A DNA stretch of 15,181 nucleotides from Candidatus Dormiibacterota bacterium (GTDB lineage Bacteria; Chloroflexota; Dormibacteria; Aeolococcales; Aeolococcaceae), in assembly GCA_019234035.1 (NCBI GenBank), contig JAFALX010000256.1, positions 1-15,181 on the forward strand, written 5' to 3'. The number at the start of each line of letters is the position of its first letter. The first letter of the stretch is position 1. Position numbers and translations under genes: made by a program. This document shows positions 6,228 to 14,345 of the stretch, one piece after another. The notes beneath the pieces were generated by a model, which did no database searches, was not told the DNA's origin, and saw only the letters and a program-made list of their open reading frames with translations.

Positions 6228-7556
6228 ATGGGTTCCGCTAGTCCCGAGGCCGCAGGCGCCGTCGGCATCGAAGGATCCGCACTGAAGCGCGCGCGGGGGC
6301 CCCGGCAACGGCAGTCATTGCGGCACGCGCTCGGCGTGCTCGGCCCGGGACTCATCACGGGTGCTGCCGACGACGACCCGTCCGCCATCGCGACCTATTC
6401 GGCGACCGGCGCGCAGTACGGCTATGGGCAGCTCTGGACTGCGCTCTGGATGCTGCCGCTGCTGACGGCGGTGTCGGAAGCGGCGGGGCGGATCGGGTTC
6501 GCCACGGGCCAGGGCCTTGGCGCCGTCATGAGGCAGCGCTACTCGGTTCCCGTGGCGCGGGGAGTGATCACGCTCTTGGTGGCGGCGAACGTCATCACCA
6601 TCGGCGCCGACATCGGTGCGGTGGCGAGCGCGGTGCAACTCGTCGTTCCGGTGCCGGCGCCGCTGCTCACGGTCACGTTCACCGCGGTGGTGCTCGCACT
6701 GGAGATCGGCTTGAGCTACAAGCGCTATGCCGGCGTGCTCAAGTGGTTCTCGCTGGCGCTGCTCGCCTATCCCATCTCGGTTCTCCTGGTTGCGGAACCG
6801 TGGCCCGCGATCCTGCGGGCGACGTTCGTGCCCAACATCCAGCTGTCACCGGCGTTCTTCTACATCCTCACCGCAGTGATCGGCACGACGGTGAGTCCAT
6901 ACATGTTCTTCTGGCAGTCGTCGCAGGAGGCCGAGGAGGATCGCGCCGATGGCGGACGTCGCTCGCTGCGCGACCTGCGCTTGGACAACGCGGCCGGCAT
7001 GTTCGCGTCGCAGGCGGCGGCGTGGTTCATCATCGTGTTGGCCGGCACGGTGCTGCACGGCGGCGGCATCACCAACATCAACAGCGCCGCGCAGGCGGCC
7101 GGGGCGCTGCAACCCTTGGTGCACACGTTCCCGCACGCCGGCGAGATCGCCAAGGGACTGTTCGCCCTGGGAATCCTCGGGCTCGGGCTCCTCGCGGTCC
7201 CCGTCCTGGCGGGATCGTCGTCGTACGCGGTGAGCGAGGAGCACGGGTGGAAGGCCGGGCTCGATCTCAAGCCGAAGCAGGGTCGCCGCTTCTACGCGGT
7301 GATCATCGCGGCGATGCTGGTCGGGCTGACGCTGACGCTCATCGGTGTCAACCCCATCGCCGCGCTTGTGTTTGCGTCGGTGTTCAGCGGGTTCGCGGCG
7401 GTTCCCGTCATCTGGGTCATCGGGCGCATCAGTGCCGACCGTCGTGTCATGGGTGCGGCACGCGGCGGGTGGCTCTCGCAGGTGCTCATCTGGGCGACGT
7501 TCGCAGGCACCGCCGCGGCAGCCCTTCTCATCATCGTCTCGCTGGTGCACCACTGA
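6228..7556 (+). CDS. NRAMP-family metal transporter, divergent binding-site motif
   Basis: This is a 442-residue integral membrane protein with about eleven hydrophobic segments, as in MntH/NRAMP. ATG 6228 is set by AGGAGGA at 6213-6219; the longer open frame upstream overlaps the PucR gene and is not coding. NRAMP proteins use proton-driven uptake of divalent metals. The helix-1 motif here is GAADDDPSAIATY (residues 45-57), where canonical members have DPGN: Asp-Pro is kept, Asn becomes Ala. The helix-6 motif is TTVSPYMFFWQSSQEAEE (220-237), where canonical members have VMPHNLYLHS: the metal-contacting Met becomes Ser and His becomes Tyr. This matches a known NRAMP-like bacterial branch with DDDPSG-type motifs, and its substrate is uncertain. 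The stop TGA overlaps the ATG of the next gene, so the two are probably translationally coupled. Confidence 0.88.
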   Translation: MGSASPEAAGAVGIEGSALKRARGPRQRQSLRHALGVLGPGLITGAADDDPSAIATYSATGAQYGYGQLWTALWMLPLLTAVSEAAGRIGFATGQGLGAVMRQRYSVPVARGVITLLVAANVITIGADIGAVASAVQLVVPVPAPLLTVTFTAVVLALEIGLSYKRYAGVLKWFSLALLAYPISVLLVAEPWPAILRATFVPNIQLSPAFFYILTAVIGTTVSPYMFFWQSSQEAEEDRADGGRRSLRDLRLDNAAGMFASQAAAWFIIVLAGTVLHGGGITNINSAAQAAGALQPLVHTFPHAGEIAKGLFALGILGLGLLAVPVLAGSSSYAVSEEHGWKAGLDLKPKQGRRFYAVIIAAMLVGLTLTLIGVNPIAALVFASVFSGFAAVPVIWVIGRISADRRVMGAARGGWLSQVLIWATFAGTAAAALLIIVSLVHH

Positions 7557-8701
7557 TGGTCGACGTCGCAGCACCCATCACCGCCGCAGCACCTCCAACC
7601 GTCCCTCGTCCATCAGGGCGTGCGAGCGCTGTTGCTCCGGTGAGCGTGCACACGCTCGTCGTCGCCGCGCTGATCGTGCTGTCGGTCGTCGCTCTTGCGC
7701 TGCTGCTCCGAACGCTGTCCAGCAGCGTTCTCGTAATCCTCCTCGCCATCGTGTTCGCCGAGGGGATCCGCCCGCTCGTGGATCGACTGCAGCGGCGCGG
7801 ACTGTCCCAGCCGCTCGGAATTCTGGCGGTGTACGTCGCCCTGGCGGCAGTGCTGGCCGGCGTCGTCGCCTTGCTCGTGACGCCGGTCGCGACGCAGGCG
7901 GAGTCGGTGGCGCGCAACCTGCCGTCGTACGAGAAGCAGCTCGTCAGTGCCATCGACAGCGTTGCTGCGCAGCTGCATCTCTCGGTCAACGTGTCGCAGC
8001 AGGTAGGCCAGGTCCTCGGAGGACTGCAGAGCGCGCTGGTCGGGGTCGGGAGCACGATCGTCGCTGTCGCGGTGAACTTCGTTCTGGTCCTGGTGATCGG
8101 TTTTCTATGGCTGGTGACGAGCGCGCGCCTGAAGGCATTCGTCGTCGACCTGTTGCCGGTCAACGGGCAGCAGACGGCGAGTGACGTGCTCGGCGAGATG
8201 GGGCTTCGCGTCGGTGGCTACCTTCGCGCGATGTCGATCAACGGTGTCGTCGTCGGAGTGGCCACCGGTCTTGTCGCGGCGCTGCTGCGGCTGCCGGCGC
8301 CGGCCCTGCTCGGTGTGTTCACGGGAGTCGTCGCGCTGATCCCCGTTGTCGGCGCCGTCCTCGGAGTTGTCGTTCCTGCACTCGCCGCGCTGACGTTCAG
8401 CCCCACGTATGCGCTGATCGTCGTTGCGGTGATGGCGGTTGTTCAGATCGTCGACGCCAACACCGTCGTGCCGCTCGTCGTGAATCGCGTCGTCTCCGTG
8501 CCCGCGCTGCTGGTCGTCATCTCCCTGACGGTCGGTGGCGCTCTGGCGGGCGTCATCGGCGCGCTGCTCGCCGTCCCCATTGCCGCTGCTGGGCAGGTGC
8601 TCGTCCTGCGCGTCGTCGTGCCGGCGGTACACCGCGCCGAGGGTCGAGCGACGAATGACGAACCGTCCGGATCAGCACCCGTCGCGGAGGGCGTGCGATG
8701 A
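7556..8701 (+). CDS. AI-2E family (TqsA/PerM-like) membrane protein
   Basis: This 381-residue polytopic membrane protein has the AI-2E transporter family layout. A Pro/Ala-rich cytoplasmic N-terminus (1-30) is followed by paired helices with IVFAEGIRPLVDRLQRRGLS. A soluble amphipathic stretch (about 115-165, NLPSYEKQLVSAIDSVAAQL) follows. Later come FLWLVTSARLK, VGGYLRAMSINGVVVGVATG, the conserved LLGVFTGVVALIPVVGAVLG and a final helical block ending in a polar tail. Family members include the proposed AI-2 exporter TqsA and cation/proton antiporters, so the name does not fix the substrate. ATG 7556 overlaps the NRAMP stop as TGATG, which sets the start and implies coupling. A role alongside the metal transporter is inferred only from this arrangement. 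Confidence 0.87.
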   Translation: MVDVAAPITAAAPPTVPRPSGRASAVAPVSVHTLVVAALIVLSVVALALLLRTLSSSVLVILLAIVFAEGIRPLVDRLQRRGLSQPLGILAVYVALAAVLAGVVALLVTPVATQAESVARNLPSYEKQLVSAIDSVAAQLHLSVNVSQQVGQVLGGLQSALVGVGSTIVAVAVNFVLVLVIGFLWLVTSARLKAFVVDLLPVNGQQTASDVLGEMGLRVGGYLRAMSINGVVVGVATGLVAALLRLPAPALLGVFTGVVALIPVVGAVLGVVVPALAALTFSPTYALIVVAVMAVVQIVDANTVVPLVVNRVVSVPALLVVISLTVGGALAGVIGALLAVPIAAAGQVLVLRVVVPAVHRAEGRATNDEPSGSAPVAEGVR

Positions 8702-8730
8702 CGTGCTGATCCGCGCGACGACAGACAGAT

Positions 8731-8755
8731 CCCCCGCACTGGGCGCGGCCGGGGG
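8731..8755 (+). terminator. Possible hairpin between the AI-2E and PRC-barrel genes
   Basis: CCCCCG (8731-8736) can pair with CGGGGG (8750-8755) around a 13-base loop. There is no T-run. It could end the NRAMP/AI-2E transcript or only attenuate it, since the PRC gene follows at once on the same strand. Confidence 0.25.
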
Positions 8756-8793
8756 CGGACATGAGCCGTGCCCGATCACACAAGGACAGACAC

Positions 8794-9432
8794 ATGAACA
8801 TCGGTGGACAGACCGTTACGACCGTGATCAAGGACACGATCGCGGTGGATCAGAATGTTTTTGACAACACCAGCACCAAGGTCGGCGTGATCGACACGAT
8901 CGACTACGCGACCGGCTGGCTGACGATCGCGGCGGGCCCGTTGGAGAGTCGCGAGCTGTACGTGCCCTTCCGGCTCATCACCTTCATCGATCCGCACGAG
9001 CTGTTCCTTGGCGCGTCGAAGGACGAGCTGACACGCGAGTACTCGTCCCCGCCCCAGCGGACGACAGCGGTGACCGGCAAGGGCGCCGGCGCGGCGGCCA
9101 CGACGACCGAGCCGAGCGGCTACGACGGCGCACCGGTCCTCGTCAACGCGGCGACCGTCGCCACGGTGCGCGACAAGATCGCGTCGGGATTCGAGGTCTA
9201 CACCTCGGACATGTCGTTCCTGGGCACGATCAAGGAGTACGACCCGACGACCGGGCTGATGATGCTGCAGAAGGGCCCGCTGTCCGACCACGAGCTCGTC
9301 GTGCCCATCAGCGTCGTCAACGAGGTGGACACCAGCGAGGCGCAGGTGGTGCTCACCGCATCGGAGGCAGACGTCAAGAAGATGACCCCGGTGAGCGTGG
9401 TGCGAACCGCCGCACAGCTCGCGGGCAACTAG
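8794..9432 (+). CDS. Tandem PRC-barrel-like (DUF2171-type) protein
   Basis: This is a 212-residue soluble protein. ATG 8794 has AAGGA seven bases upstream; an in-frame ATG at 8761 adds 11 residues and lacks such a clear site. Two related repeats are visible. Repeat 1 (about 12-80) has KVGVIDTIDYATGWLTI, GPLESRELYVP, FIDPHELFL and ASKDELT. Repeat 2 (about 126-196) has FLGTIKEYDPTTGLMML, GPLSDHELVVP, EVDTSEAQVVL and ASEADVKK. The pattern VGxIxxxDxxTG...GPL...EL.VP is that of PRC-barrel/DUF2171 proteins, small beta-barrels often found with stress or photosynthesis proteins. A Gly/Ala/Thr linker (about 93-112) joins the halves. There is no signal peptide. Function is unknown; it follows the AI-2E gene after 92 bp and may be transcribed separately. 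Confidence 0.8.
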   Translation: MNIGGQTVTTVIKDTIAVDQNVFDNTSTKVGVIDTIDYATGWLTIAAGPLESRELYVPFRLITFIDPHELFLGASKDELTREYSSPPQRTTAVTGKGAGAAATTTEPSGYDGAPVLVNAATVATVRDKIASGFEVYTSDMSFLGTIKEYDPTTGLMMLQKGPLSDHELVVPISVVNEVDTSEAQVVLTASEADVKKMTPVSVVRTAAQLAGN

Positions 9433-9501
9433 GGAGGAACGACCCCGGTCCGTGCGGTGCTGCAGCCCCGGCACTCGTAACAGAAACCCACGACAGCGAA
9501 G

Positions 9502-9533
9502 GGTGGGACTCGCGCCGGTACGCGGGTCCCACC
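9502..9533. terminator. Strong hairpin between convergent PRC and LuxR genes
   Basis: GGTGGGAC (9502-9509) pairs perfectly with GTCCCACC (9526-9533). Inside, CGCG (9511-9514) pairs with CGCG (9521-9524) around CCGGTA, with one T/G pair between the stems. It sits between two converging genes, so it can serve both strands. It lacks a T-run on either side, as is common in high-GC actinobacteria. Confidence 0.65.
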
Positions 9534-9566
9534 GCCGCGACAGATGTCCCTGCGATCCCCGCGGGC

Positions 9567-12359
9567 TCAGTGCTCGCCGCGCGAGTCGGGTGACAGCGAC
9601 CCGAGCGCGTCGCGGAGCGCTGCTCGCGTGGCGACTCCGAGCTTCGGAAACACGCGATGCAGATGACCGCTGACGGTGCGGTGTGACAGGAACAGCTTCT
9701 CGCCGATCTGCTTGTTGGTGAGGCCCGACGCAGCGAGCCTGGCGATCTCGAGCTCCTGCGGTGTGAGCGACTCGATCGCCACGTCTCGCGTGCGCGGCCT
9801 CACCTGGCCGGTGGCTCGCAGCTCGGCCCCGGCGCGCGCCGCCCACGGCGACGCGCCCAATCGGGTGAAGGCCTCCTCCGCCGCCTTCAGATGCCGGCGC
9901 GAGTCCACCGTCGCGCGTGAGCGGCGCAACCGTTCCCCATAGAGAAGGTGAACACGGGCGAGATCGAAAGGCCAGCGTGCGGCGTCCGCACCGCGCAGCG
10001 CCTGCTCGAAGAGCTCGAACGACGTGCCGTCGTCGTCTTCGACCAGCGCGGCGGCGGTCGTCGCGTGCAGTGCGAGCCGCGGCGACACCGCCGCGACGTT
10101 GGCGGCGCGCATCGCGGCCACGTGCGCCGCCGCCTCGGCTCGGTGTCCGCTGCGTACGCCGGCGCCGACGAGGTCCAGCATCGACCACGCAACCATCGGC
10201 ACATGGGACTCGATGGTGCCGGCGTCGGTGATGGTCGTCGCCTGCGCGAAGGCCTCCTCGAAATCGCCGCTGCCCAAGGCTGCGAGCGTGCGGACGTGCG
10301 CGGCGTACTCCAGGGTCGCGCGGATCCGCCGTGGGAGCGCCCACCGCACCATCGCGTCGGCGATCGCTTCCGCACGGTCGAAGTCGCCGCGCAGCGCGGC
10401 AAGCAGGGCAAGGAAGTACCGGCCGGGCCATGCGAACAGCTCGTAGCCGCCGGCCTCGCAGAGAGCGACACCTTCGTTGAGCAGCGCTTCCGCCTCCGTC
10501 CACTGGCCGGTGAACAGGTCGTCCTGCCCCATCAGCATCAGCGCCTGCATCGCCGAGCCCACCGCACCCCCGGCGCGGCCGTCGTGGATGACGCGCCACA
10601 ACGCGGAGCGGCAGCCGCTGAGGCGGTCGACGTACACCGCGGCGATGGCGATGCGGATGATCTGCGTCGGATCGTTCTCCGCGACCAGGGCGGCGATCTC
10701 GTCGTCGAGCCGCGACAGCGCTTCGTGCCCGCGCCCCAAGGGGTCGGCGAACGAGCGACCGCTCAGCCACAGCGCCGTTGGAACCGGCCCGGAAAAGCGC
10801 TCGAGAGCGCGGTGGAACGGCTGCCACAGCTCGCCGCTGCTGCCAAAGAAGGACACGAGGGTCAGCGTGTGCAGGGCCTCCTCCAGCGCGATGTCACCCG
10901 GCGCGGTGGTGCTCTCGATCGCGCCGGCCAGCAGACGGTGCGCGGTGTCGACGTCGCCCTCGCCGTTGATCAGGACGATCGCGGCGGTCGCCGCCGCCTG
11001 CAGCGTGTGGCGGAACTCCGGGTCCGCCTCGTGTGCGTCGGCCAGGAGCTGCGCGGCACGGCGCAGATCGCCGCTGACATCGGCGCCGAGGTACGCCGCC
11101 TCCGCGAGCCGGCGCGCGCGGTCGTCGCGGCGCGGGCTGAGCTCCGCTGCGCGAGTGAGCGCAGCGATTGCGCCCAACGAATCGCCGCGCTTGAGGAAGC
11201 GGTACGCGGCCCGTGCGAGGAGATCCGCGACGCCCTCGTCGGGTGTGACGGTCGCCTCCGCGAGATGCCACGCGTGCCGGTCTGGCTGTGCCGCGAACAG
11301 CTCCGCGAGGGTTGCGTGTGCGCCTCGCCGCTCGGCCTGCGTCGACATCTCGACCACGGCGGAGCGGATCAACGGATGGCGGAACATCGGCCGGCGTGTC
11401 CCGGTGTCGATGAAGGCGAGGCGCGCACGCTCCGCGGCGTCGAGGCCCTCGATGCCGCCCCCCGGGTCGTCGGCGGATGCCAGGACGCGTGGGTCGCCGG
11501 TGCCGTCGAACGCCATCAGCAAAAGCGTCTGCCGGGTCGTGGAGGGGAGCGCCGCGATGCGCGTCGCGAAGACCGTCTGCAGCCGGCGGCTCAGCGGCAG
11601 CGCAACAGGCAGATGCTGTTCGGCCGTGCGCTGCGGATGGCTCAGCGCCGCGGGAAGCTCGAGGAGTGCCAACGGGTTGCCCTGCGCGTCGCCGAGGATG
11701 CGGGTGCGCACCGGAGCTGACAGCGTCGGAAACGCCGCATCCACGAGGGTTCTGGCGGCGGTGTCGTTCAGCGGACTGATCTCGAGCTCCGGGAGACCAG
11801 TGCGGTCGAACGAGGTCTCCTCGTCGTAGCGGAGCGCGCCGAGGAAGGCGACCGGCATCCCGGACAGACGTCTCGCCGCGAAGCTGAGCGCAGCCGCGCT
11901 GGCCCTGTCCAACCACGGAAGGTCGTCGGCGATCAGGAGCAGCGGACGCGTTGCCGATGCCTGTTTGAGCAGCGCGAGGAGCGCGTTGGCGATGACGAGC
12001 CGGTTCGGAACGCGTCCTCGTCCCAGGCCGAGCGCGACGTTCAGCGCGTCGCGGTGGCCCGGCGGAAGCGCGGGCAGCTCGCCGAGGAGCGGGAGGAGGA
12101 CCTGGTTCAGCGCCGCGAAGCTGATATCGACCTCGTACTGGATCCCCCTGGTCCGGACGATCAGCGCGCCGGCACCCTGCGCGACCCGATTCGCGTGATT
12201 GAGGAGCTCGCTCTTGCCGACACCCGCGTCGCCGATCAGCACGAGCGCGCCACCATCTCGGAACGCCTGTTCCAAGAACTCGCGGATGGACGCCGCCTCG
12301 CTGACACGGTCCACGAGGGCGACCGCTCGCCCCGCTCCCAGCACCTCGACCTCGTCCAA
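9567..12359 (-). CDS. Large ATP-binding LuxR-family transcriptional regulator (LAL type)
   Basis: This 930-residue regulator has the three-part design of LAL/MalT-like proteins. An N-terminal AAA/STAND ATPase has Walker A GDAGVGKS (43-50), Walker B LLLIADDLPWLD (140-151) and the downstream GNPLALLELP that is common in this family. A long alpha-helical, TPR-like middle (about 360-850) contains repeated A-rich helical pairs. A LuxR helix-turn-helix lies at the C-terminus (about 862-918): LTPQELEIARLAASGLTNKQ, then IGEKLFLSHRTVSGHLHRVF. The assigned start is TTG 12359, with GGGAGAGG a few bases upstream; GTG at codon 6 is an alternative. The next upstream in-frame codon of note is a TGA at 12408-12410. 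The gene is divergent, by 98 bp, from the DUF302 and hydrolase genes and is the natural candidate to control them. The inducer is unknown. Long open frames on the opposite strand are composition shadows. Confidence 0.9.
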   Translation of the reverse strand: MDEVEVLGAGRAVALVDRVSEAASIREFLEQAFRDGGALVLIGDAGVGKSELLNHANRVAQGAGALIVRTRGIQYEVDISFAALNQVLLPLLGELPALPPGHRDALNVALGLGRGRVPNRLVIANALLALLKQASATRPLLLIADDLPWLDRASAAALSFAARRLSGMPVAFLGALRYDEETSFDRTGLPELEISPLNDTAARTLVDAAFPTLSAPVRTRILGDAQGNPLALLELPAALSHPQRTAEQHLPVALPLSRRLQTVFATRIAALPSTTRQTLLLMAFDGTGDPRVLASADDPGGGIEGLDAAERARLAFIDTGTRRPMFRHPLIRSAVVEMSTQAERRGAHATLAELFAAQPDRHAWHLAEATVTPDEGVADLLARAAYRFLKRGDSLGAIAALTRAAELSPRRDDRARRLAEAAYLGADVSGDLRRAAQLLADAHEADPEFRHTLQAAATAAIVLINGEGDVDTAHRLLAGAIESTTAPGDIALEEALHTLTLVSFFGSSGELWQPFHRALERFSGPVPTALWLSGRSFADPLGRGHEALSRLDDEIAALVAENDPTQIIRIAIAAVYVDRLSGCRSALWRVIHDGRAGGAVGSAMQALMLMGQDDLFTGQWTEAEALLNEGVALCEAGGYELFAWPGRYFLALLAALRGDFDRAEAIADAMVRWALPRRIRATLEYAAHVRTLAALGSGDFEEAFAQATTITDAGTIESHVPMVAWSMLDLVGAGVRSGHRAEAAAHVAAMRAANVAAVSPRLALHATTAAALVEDDDGTSFELFEQALRGADAARWPFDLARVHLLYGERLRRSRATVDSRRHLKAAEEAFTRLGASPWAARAGAELRATGQVRPRTRDVAIESLTPQELEIARLAASGLTNKQIGEKLFLSHRTVSGHLHRVFPKLGVATRAALRDALGSLSPDSRGEH

Positions 12360-12408
12360 CGGCCCTCTCCCGTAGGTTCCGGCTGAGAGATTACTCCGCT
12401 TCGCGATT

Positions 12409-12429
12409 CAGGCCATTTGACGCAAGACG
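12409..12429. repeat. Copy 1 of a 21-bp imperfect direct repeat (upstream of DUF302 gene)
   Basis: The copy ends in TGACGCAAGACG (12418-12429), and that core is identical in copy 2. Over 21 bp the two copies differ at two positions, both C/T. It lies 28 bp upstream of the DUF302 start and 50 bp upstream of the LuxR start on the other strand. It includes TTGACG, which could also be a -35 element, though I see no good -10 at the usual spacing. CTCACGTG lies nearby at 12451-12458. Confidence 0.6.
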
Positions 12430-12457
12430 GTGGCCGGCTCGCGGTCGACACTCACGT

Positions 12458-12853
12458 GTGTTGGCTGACGTTGACGATGCCCTGATCTCGAAGGTCAGCC
12501 CATGGTCGGTGGCGGAAACCGTGGCTCGCCTGCGAGCCGTCATCGCCGCACGAGGGCTGGACCTCGTGGCGGTGCTCGACGTCGGGGCCGGCGCGGGCGA
12601 CGCGGGATTCGCGGTTCGGGAAGCAGCGCTGGTGCTCGTCGGCGGCGCGGCGATGACCACGCCCGTCATCGATGCGGCGCCGCTGCGTACCCTCGGTCTC
12701 CCGCTCACGGTGCTGGTGTGGGCGGACGCGCTCGAGACCAAGGTCGCACACGTTTCCGCCGCGGCACTACGGCTGCGTTACGACCTCGGCGTCGAGCTGA
12801 GCGCAGGGCTCACGTGCATCGCCGACATCGTCGACGTCGTCATCGATCGCTAG
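12458..12853 (+). CDS. DUF302 domain protein
   Basis: This 131-residue soluble protein starts at GTG 12458; TTG 12461 is the next codon and equally possible. The pattern is that of DUF302: an N-terminal strand with WSVAETVARLRAVIAARGLD, then LVAVLDVGAGAGDAGF, LVLVGGAAMTTPVIDAAP, and LGLPLTVLVWADALETKVAH. In this family the central motif is usually FGNPKxGTPLM; here GNPK is GGAAM, so the best-conserved turn has changed. DUF302 proteins bind no known ligand and are often found near redox or metal genes. It is the first gene after the divergent LuxR regulator, and copies of a 21-bp repeat flank it on both sides. A 159-bp gap separates it from the epoxide hydrolase gene. Confidence 0.78.
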   Translation: MLADVDDALISKVSPWSVAETVARLRAVIAARGLDLVAVLDVGAGAGDAGFAVREAALVLVGGAAMTTPVIDAAPLRTLGLPLTVLVWADALETKVAHVSAAALRLRYDLGVELSAGLTCIADIVDVVIDR

Positions 12854-12889
12854 CGCCCCTCACGTGGAGCACCAGTCCTGCGCCAACAA

Positions 12890-12910
12890 CAGGTCATCTG
12901 ACGCAAGACG
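12890..12910. repeat. Copy 2 of the 21-bp imperfect direct repeat (upstream of epoxide hydrolase gene)
   Basis: The copy ends in TGACGCAAGACG (12899-12910) and matches copy 1 at 19 of 21 positions. It lies 102 bp upstream of the epoxide hydrolase ATG and about 36 bp downstream of the DUF302 stop. CTCACGTG, also seen near copy 1, lies at 12859-12866, here on the other side of the repeat. A shared operator for the divergent LuxR regulator is possible. Confidence 0.6.
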
Positions 12911-13012
12911 TCGCATCGGTGGCTGCCCAGACTCGCGGCACGGCGCGCAGAGCGCCGGAGATGGGTAGTGAGCGTCACCCCGCGTGGCGCCCAGGAAAGG
13001 AGAGAGCGAGAG

Positions 13013-14278
13013 ATGGCCGTCACGATCGAGCAATCGACCACCACAGAGATTCGCCCGTTCCGCGTTGAGTTTTCGGACGAGGCGCTCGCCGATCTGCGAC
13101 AGCGCGTGAACGACACGCACTGGCCGGCCGCGGAGATCGTCGGAGACGCGTCGCAGGGGGTTCAGCTCGAGACGCTGCAGGCGATCGCGCGGTACTGGTG
13201 CAGTGCCTACAACTGGCGTGTGGTCGAGGCGCGGCTGAATGCGCTTCCGCAGTTCAAGACCGAGATCGACGGTGTGGACATCCACTTCATTCACGTCAAG
13301 TCGCGCCACGAGAATGCGCTGCCGCTGCTGCTCACGCACGGCTGGCCTGGTTCGGTGATCGAGATGCTCGGCGTGGTCGGACCGCTGACGGATCCGACCG
13401 CGCACGGCGGCACCGAAGCCGACGCATTCGATCTCGTCATTCCGTCGTTGCCCGGGCACGGCTTCTCCGCTGCGCCGGCGGTGACCGGGTGGAACCCGGA
13501 CCGCATCGCACAGGCGTGGGGGCAGCTGATGAGGCTCCTCGGCTACACGCGGTACGTCGCACAGGGTGGCGACCAGGGGGCGAGCGTCACGGATGCGATG
13601 GGGCGTCTGGCGCCGGACGGGCTCCTGGGCATCCACCTGAACCTGCTCGCATCGTTCCCGACGCCAGTGGTTCTCGGGATCTTCGGCGGCAACATCCCGG
13701 CGCCCGAGGGGCTCTTCAAACGGCTCGGTGTCGCGGCGATCACCGACAGCGTCAACAAGGAACCGACCGCGTTCAATGCCGCCGCGGCCGTCTACCACCG
13801 CGGCTACCTCGTGGAGATGGGCGAGCATCCGCAGACGATCGGCTACGCGGCGACGGGCTCACCCATCGGACTTGCGGCATGGATGCTGGACCACGATCCG
13901 GACAGCTACGCGAAGATCTCGCGCGCCTTCGTCGAGGGCACGGAGACCGGCGGGCTGACGCGCGACGCCGTGCTCGACAACATCACGCTGTACTGGCTCA
14001 CGAACACCGCGACGTCAGCGGCGCGGCTCTACTGGGAGGAGACGCAGGCGACGGTCAAGGCGCTGTCTTCCGGACAGAAGCCGCCCAAACTCGAGCTGCC
14101 GGTTGCGTTCACCGTCTTCCCGAACGAGATCTTCCAGGCGCCGCGCAAGTGGGCGGAGAAGGTGTACCCGAATCTCACGTACTTCCACGAGGTCGATCGC
14201 GGCGGCCACTTCGCCGCGTGGGAGCAGCCACACCTCTTTGCGGAAGAGCTGCGCGCAGCCTTCCGGTCAGTGCGCTGA
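13013..14278 (+). CDS. Epoxide hydrolase (microsomal/EHN type)
   Basis: This 421-residue alpha/beta-hydrolase opens epoxides to diols through an aspartyl ester. ATG 13013 is set by AAGGAG ten bases upstream; an in-frame ATG at 12968 is less likely. The N-terminal EHN domain (about 12-115) contains FSDEALADLRQRVNDTHWP and YWCSAYNWR. The oxyanion motif is HGWPGS (109-114). The nucleophile is Asp187 in QGGDQGAS, the acid is probably Glu372 in FPNEIF, and the base is His399 in GGHFAAWEQP. The epoxide-activating tyrosines are probably Tyr278 (TIGYAATGSP) and Tyr340 (AARLYWEE). All expected catalytic residues are present, so it should be active. Substrates of such enzymes are often xenobiotic or lipid epoxides; which one applies here is unknown. 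The next gene follows after 67 bp on the same strand. Confidence 0.9.
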   Translation: MAVTIEQSTTTEIRPFRVEFSDEALADLRQRVNDTHWPAAEIVGDASQGVQLETLQAIARYWCSAYNWRVVEARLNALPQFKTEIDGVDIHFIHVKSRHENALPLLLTHGWPGSVIEMLGVVGPLTDPTAHGGTEADAFDLVIPSLPGHGFSAAPAVTGWNPDRIAQAWGQLMRLLGYTRYVAQGGDQGASVTDAMGRLAPDGLLGIHLNLLASFPTPVVLGIFGGNIPAPEGLFKRLGVAAITDSVNKEPTAFNAAAAVYHRGYLVEMGEHPQTIGYAATGSPIGLAAWMLDHDPDSYAKISRAFVEGTETGGLTRDAVLDNITLYWLTNTATSAARLYWEETQATVKALSSGQKPPKLELPVAFTVFPNEIFQAPRKWAEKVYPNLTYFHEVDRGGHFAAWEQPHLFAEELRAAFRSVR

Positions 14279-14345
14279 TGCAGCGCGCATCCGCACGTGA
14301 GGGCGACACAGACAGGAACATCAGGTGCAACACGGAGGGCTCTCG

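Noticed and set aside
6743..7555. N-terminal extension of the AI-2E protein
   Set aside because: It is out of frame over the NRAMP gene and has no membrane-protein character; the TGATG overlap at 7554-7558 sets the start.
8776..10827. 683-codon minus-strand open frame across the PRC gene and part of the LuxR gene
   Set aside because: It is Arg/Ala/Gly-rich low-complexity sequence that runs antisense to the PRC gene and out of frame over the LuxR gene.
9948..11720. 590-codon open frame on the plus strand inside the LuxR gene
   Set aside because: It is antisense to a well-supported 930-residue regulator, is Arg-rich, and shows no domain motif; it is a shadow of high-GC codon usage.
12451..12866. 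CACGTG at 12453-12458 and 12861-12866 as a second operator pair
   Set aside because: Six-base palindromes of this composition are common in high-GC DNA, and the order relative to the 21-bp repeat differs between the two places.
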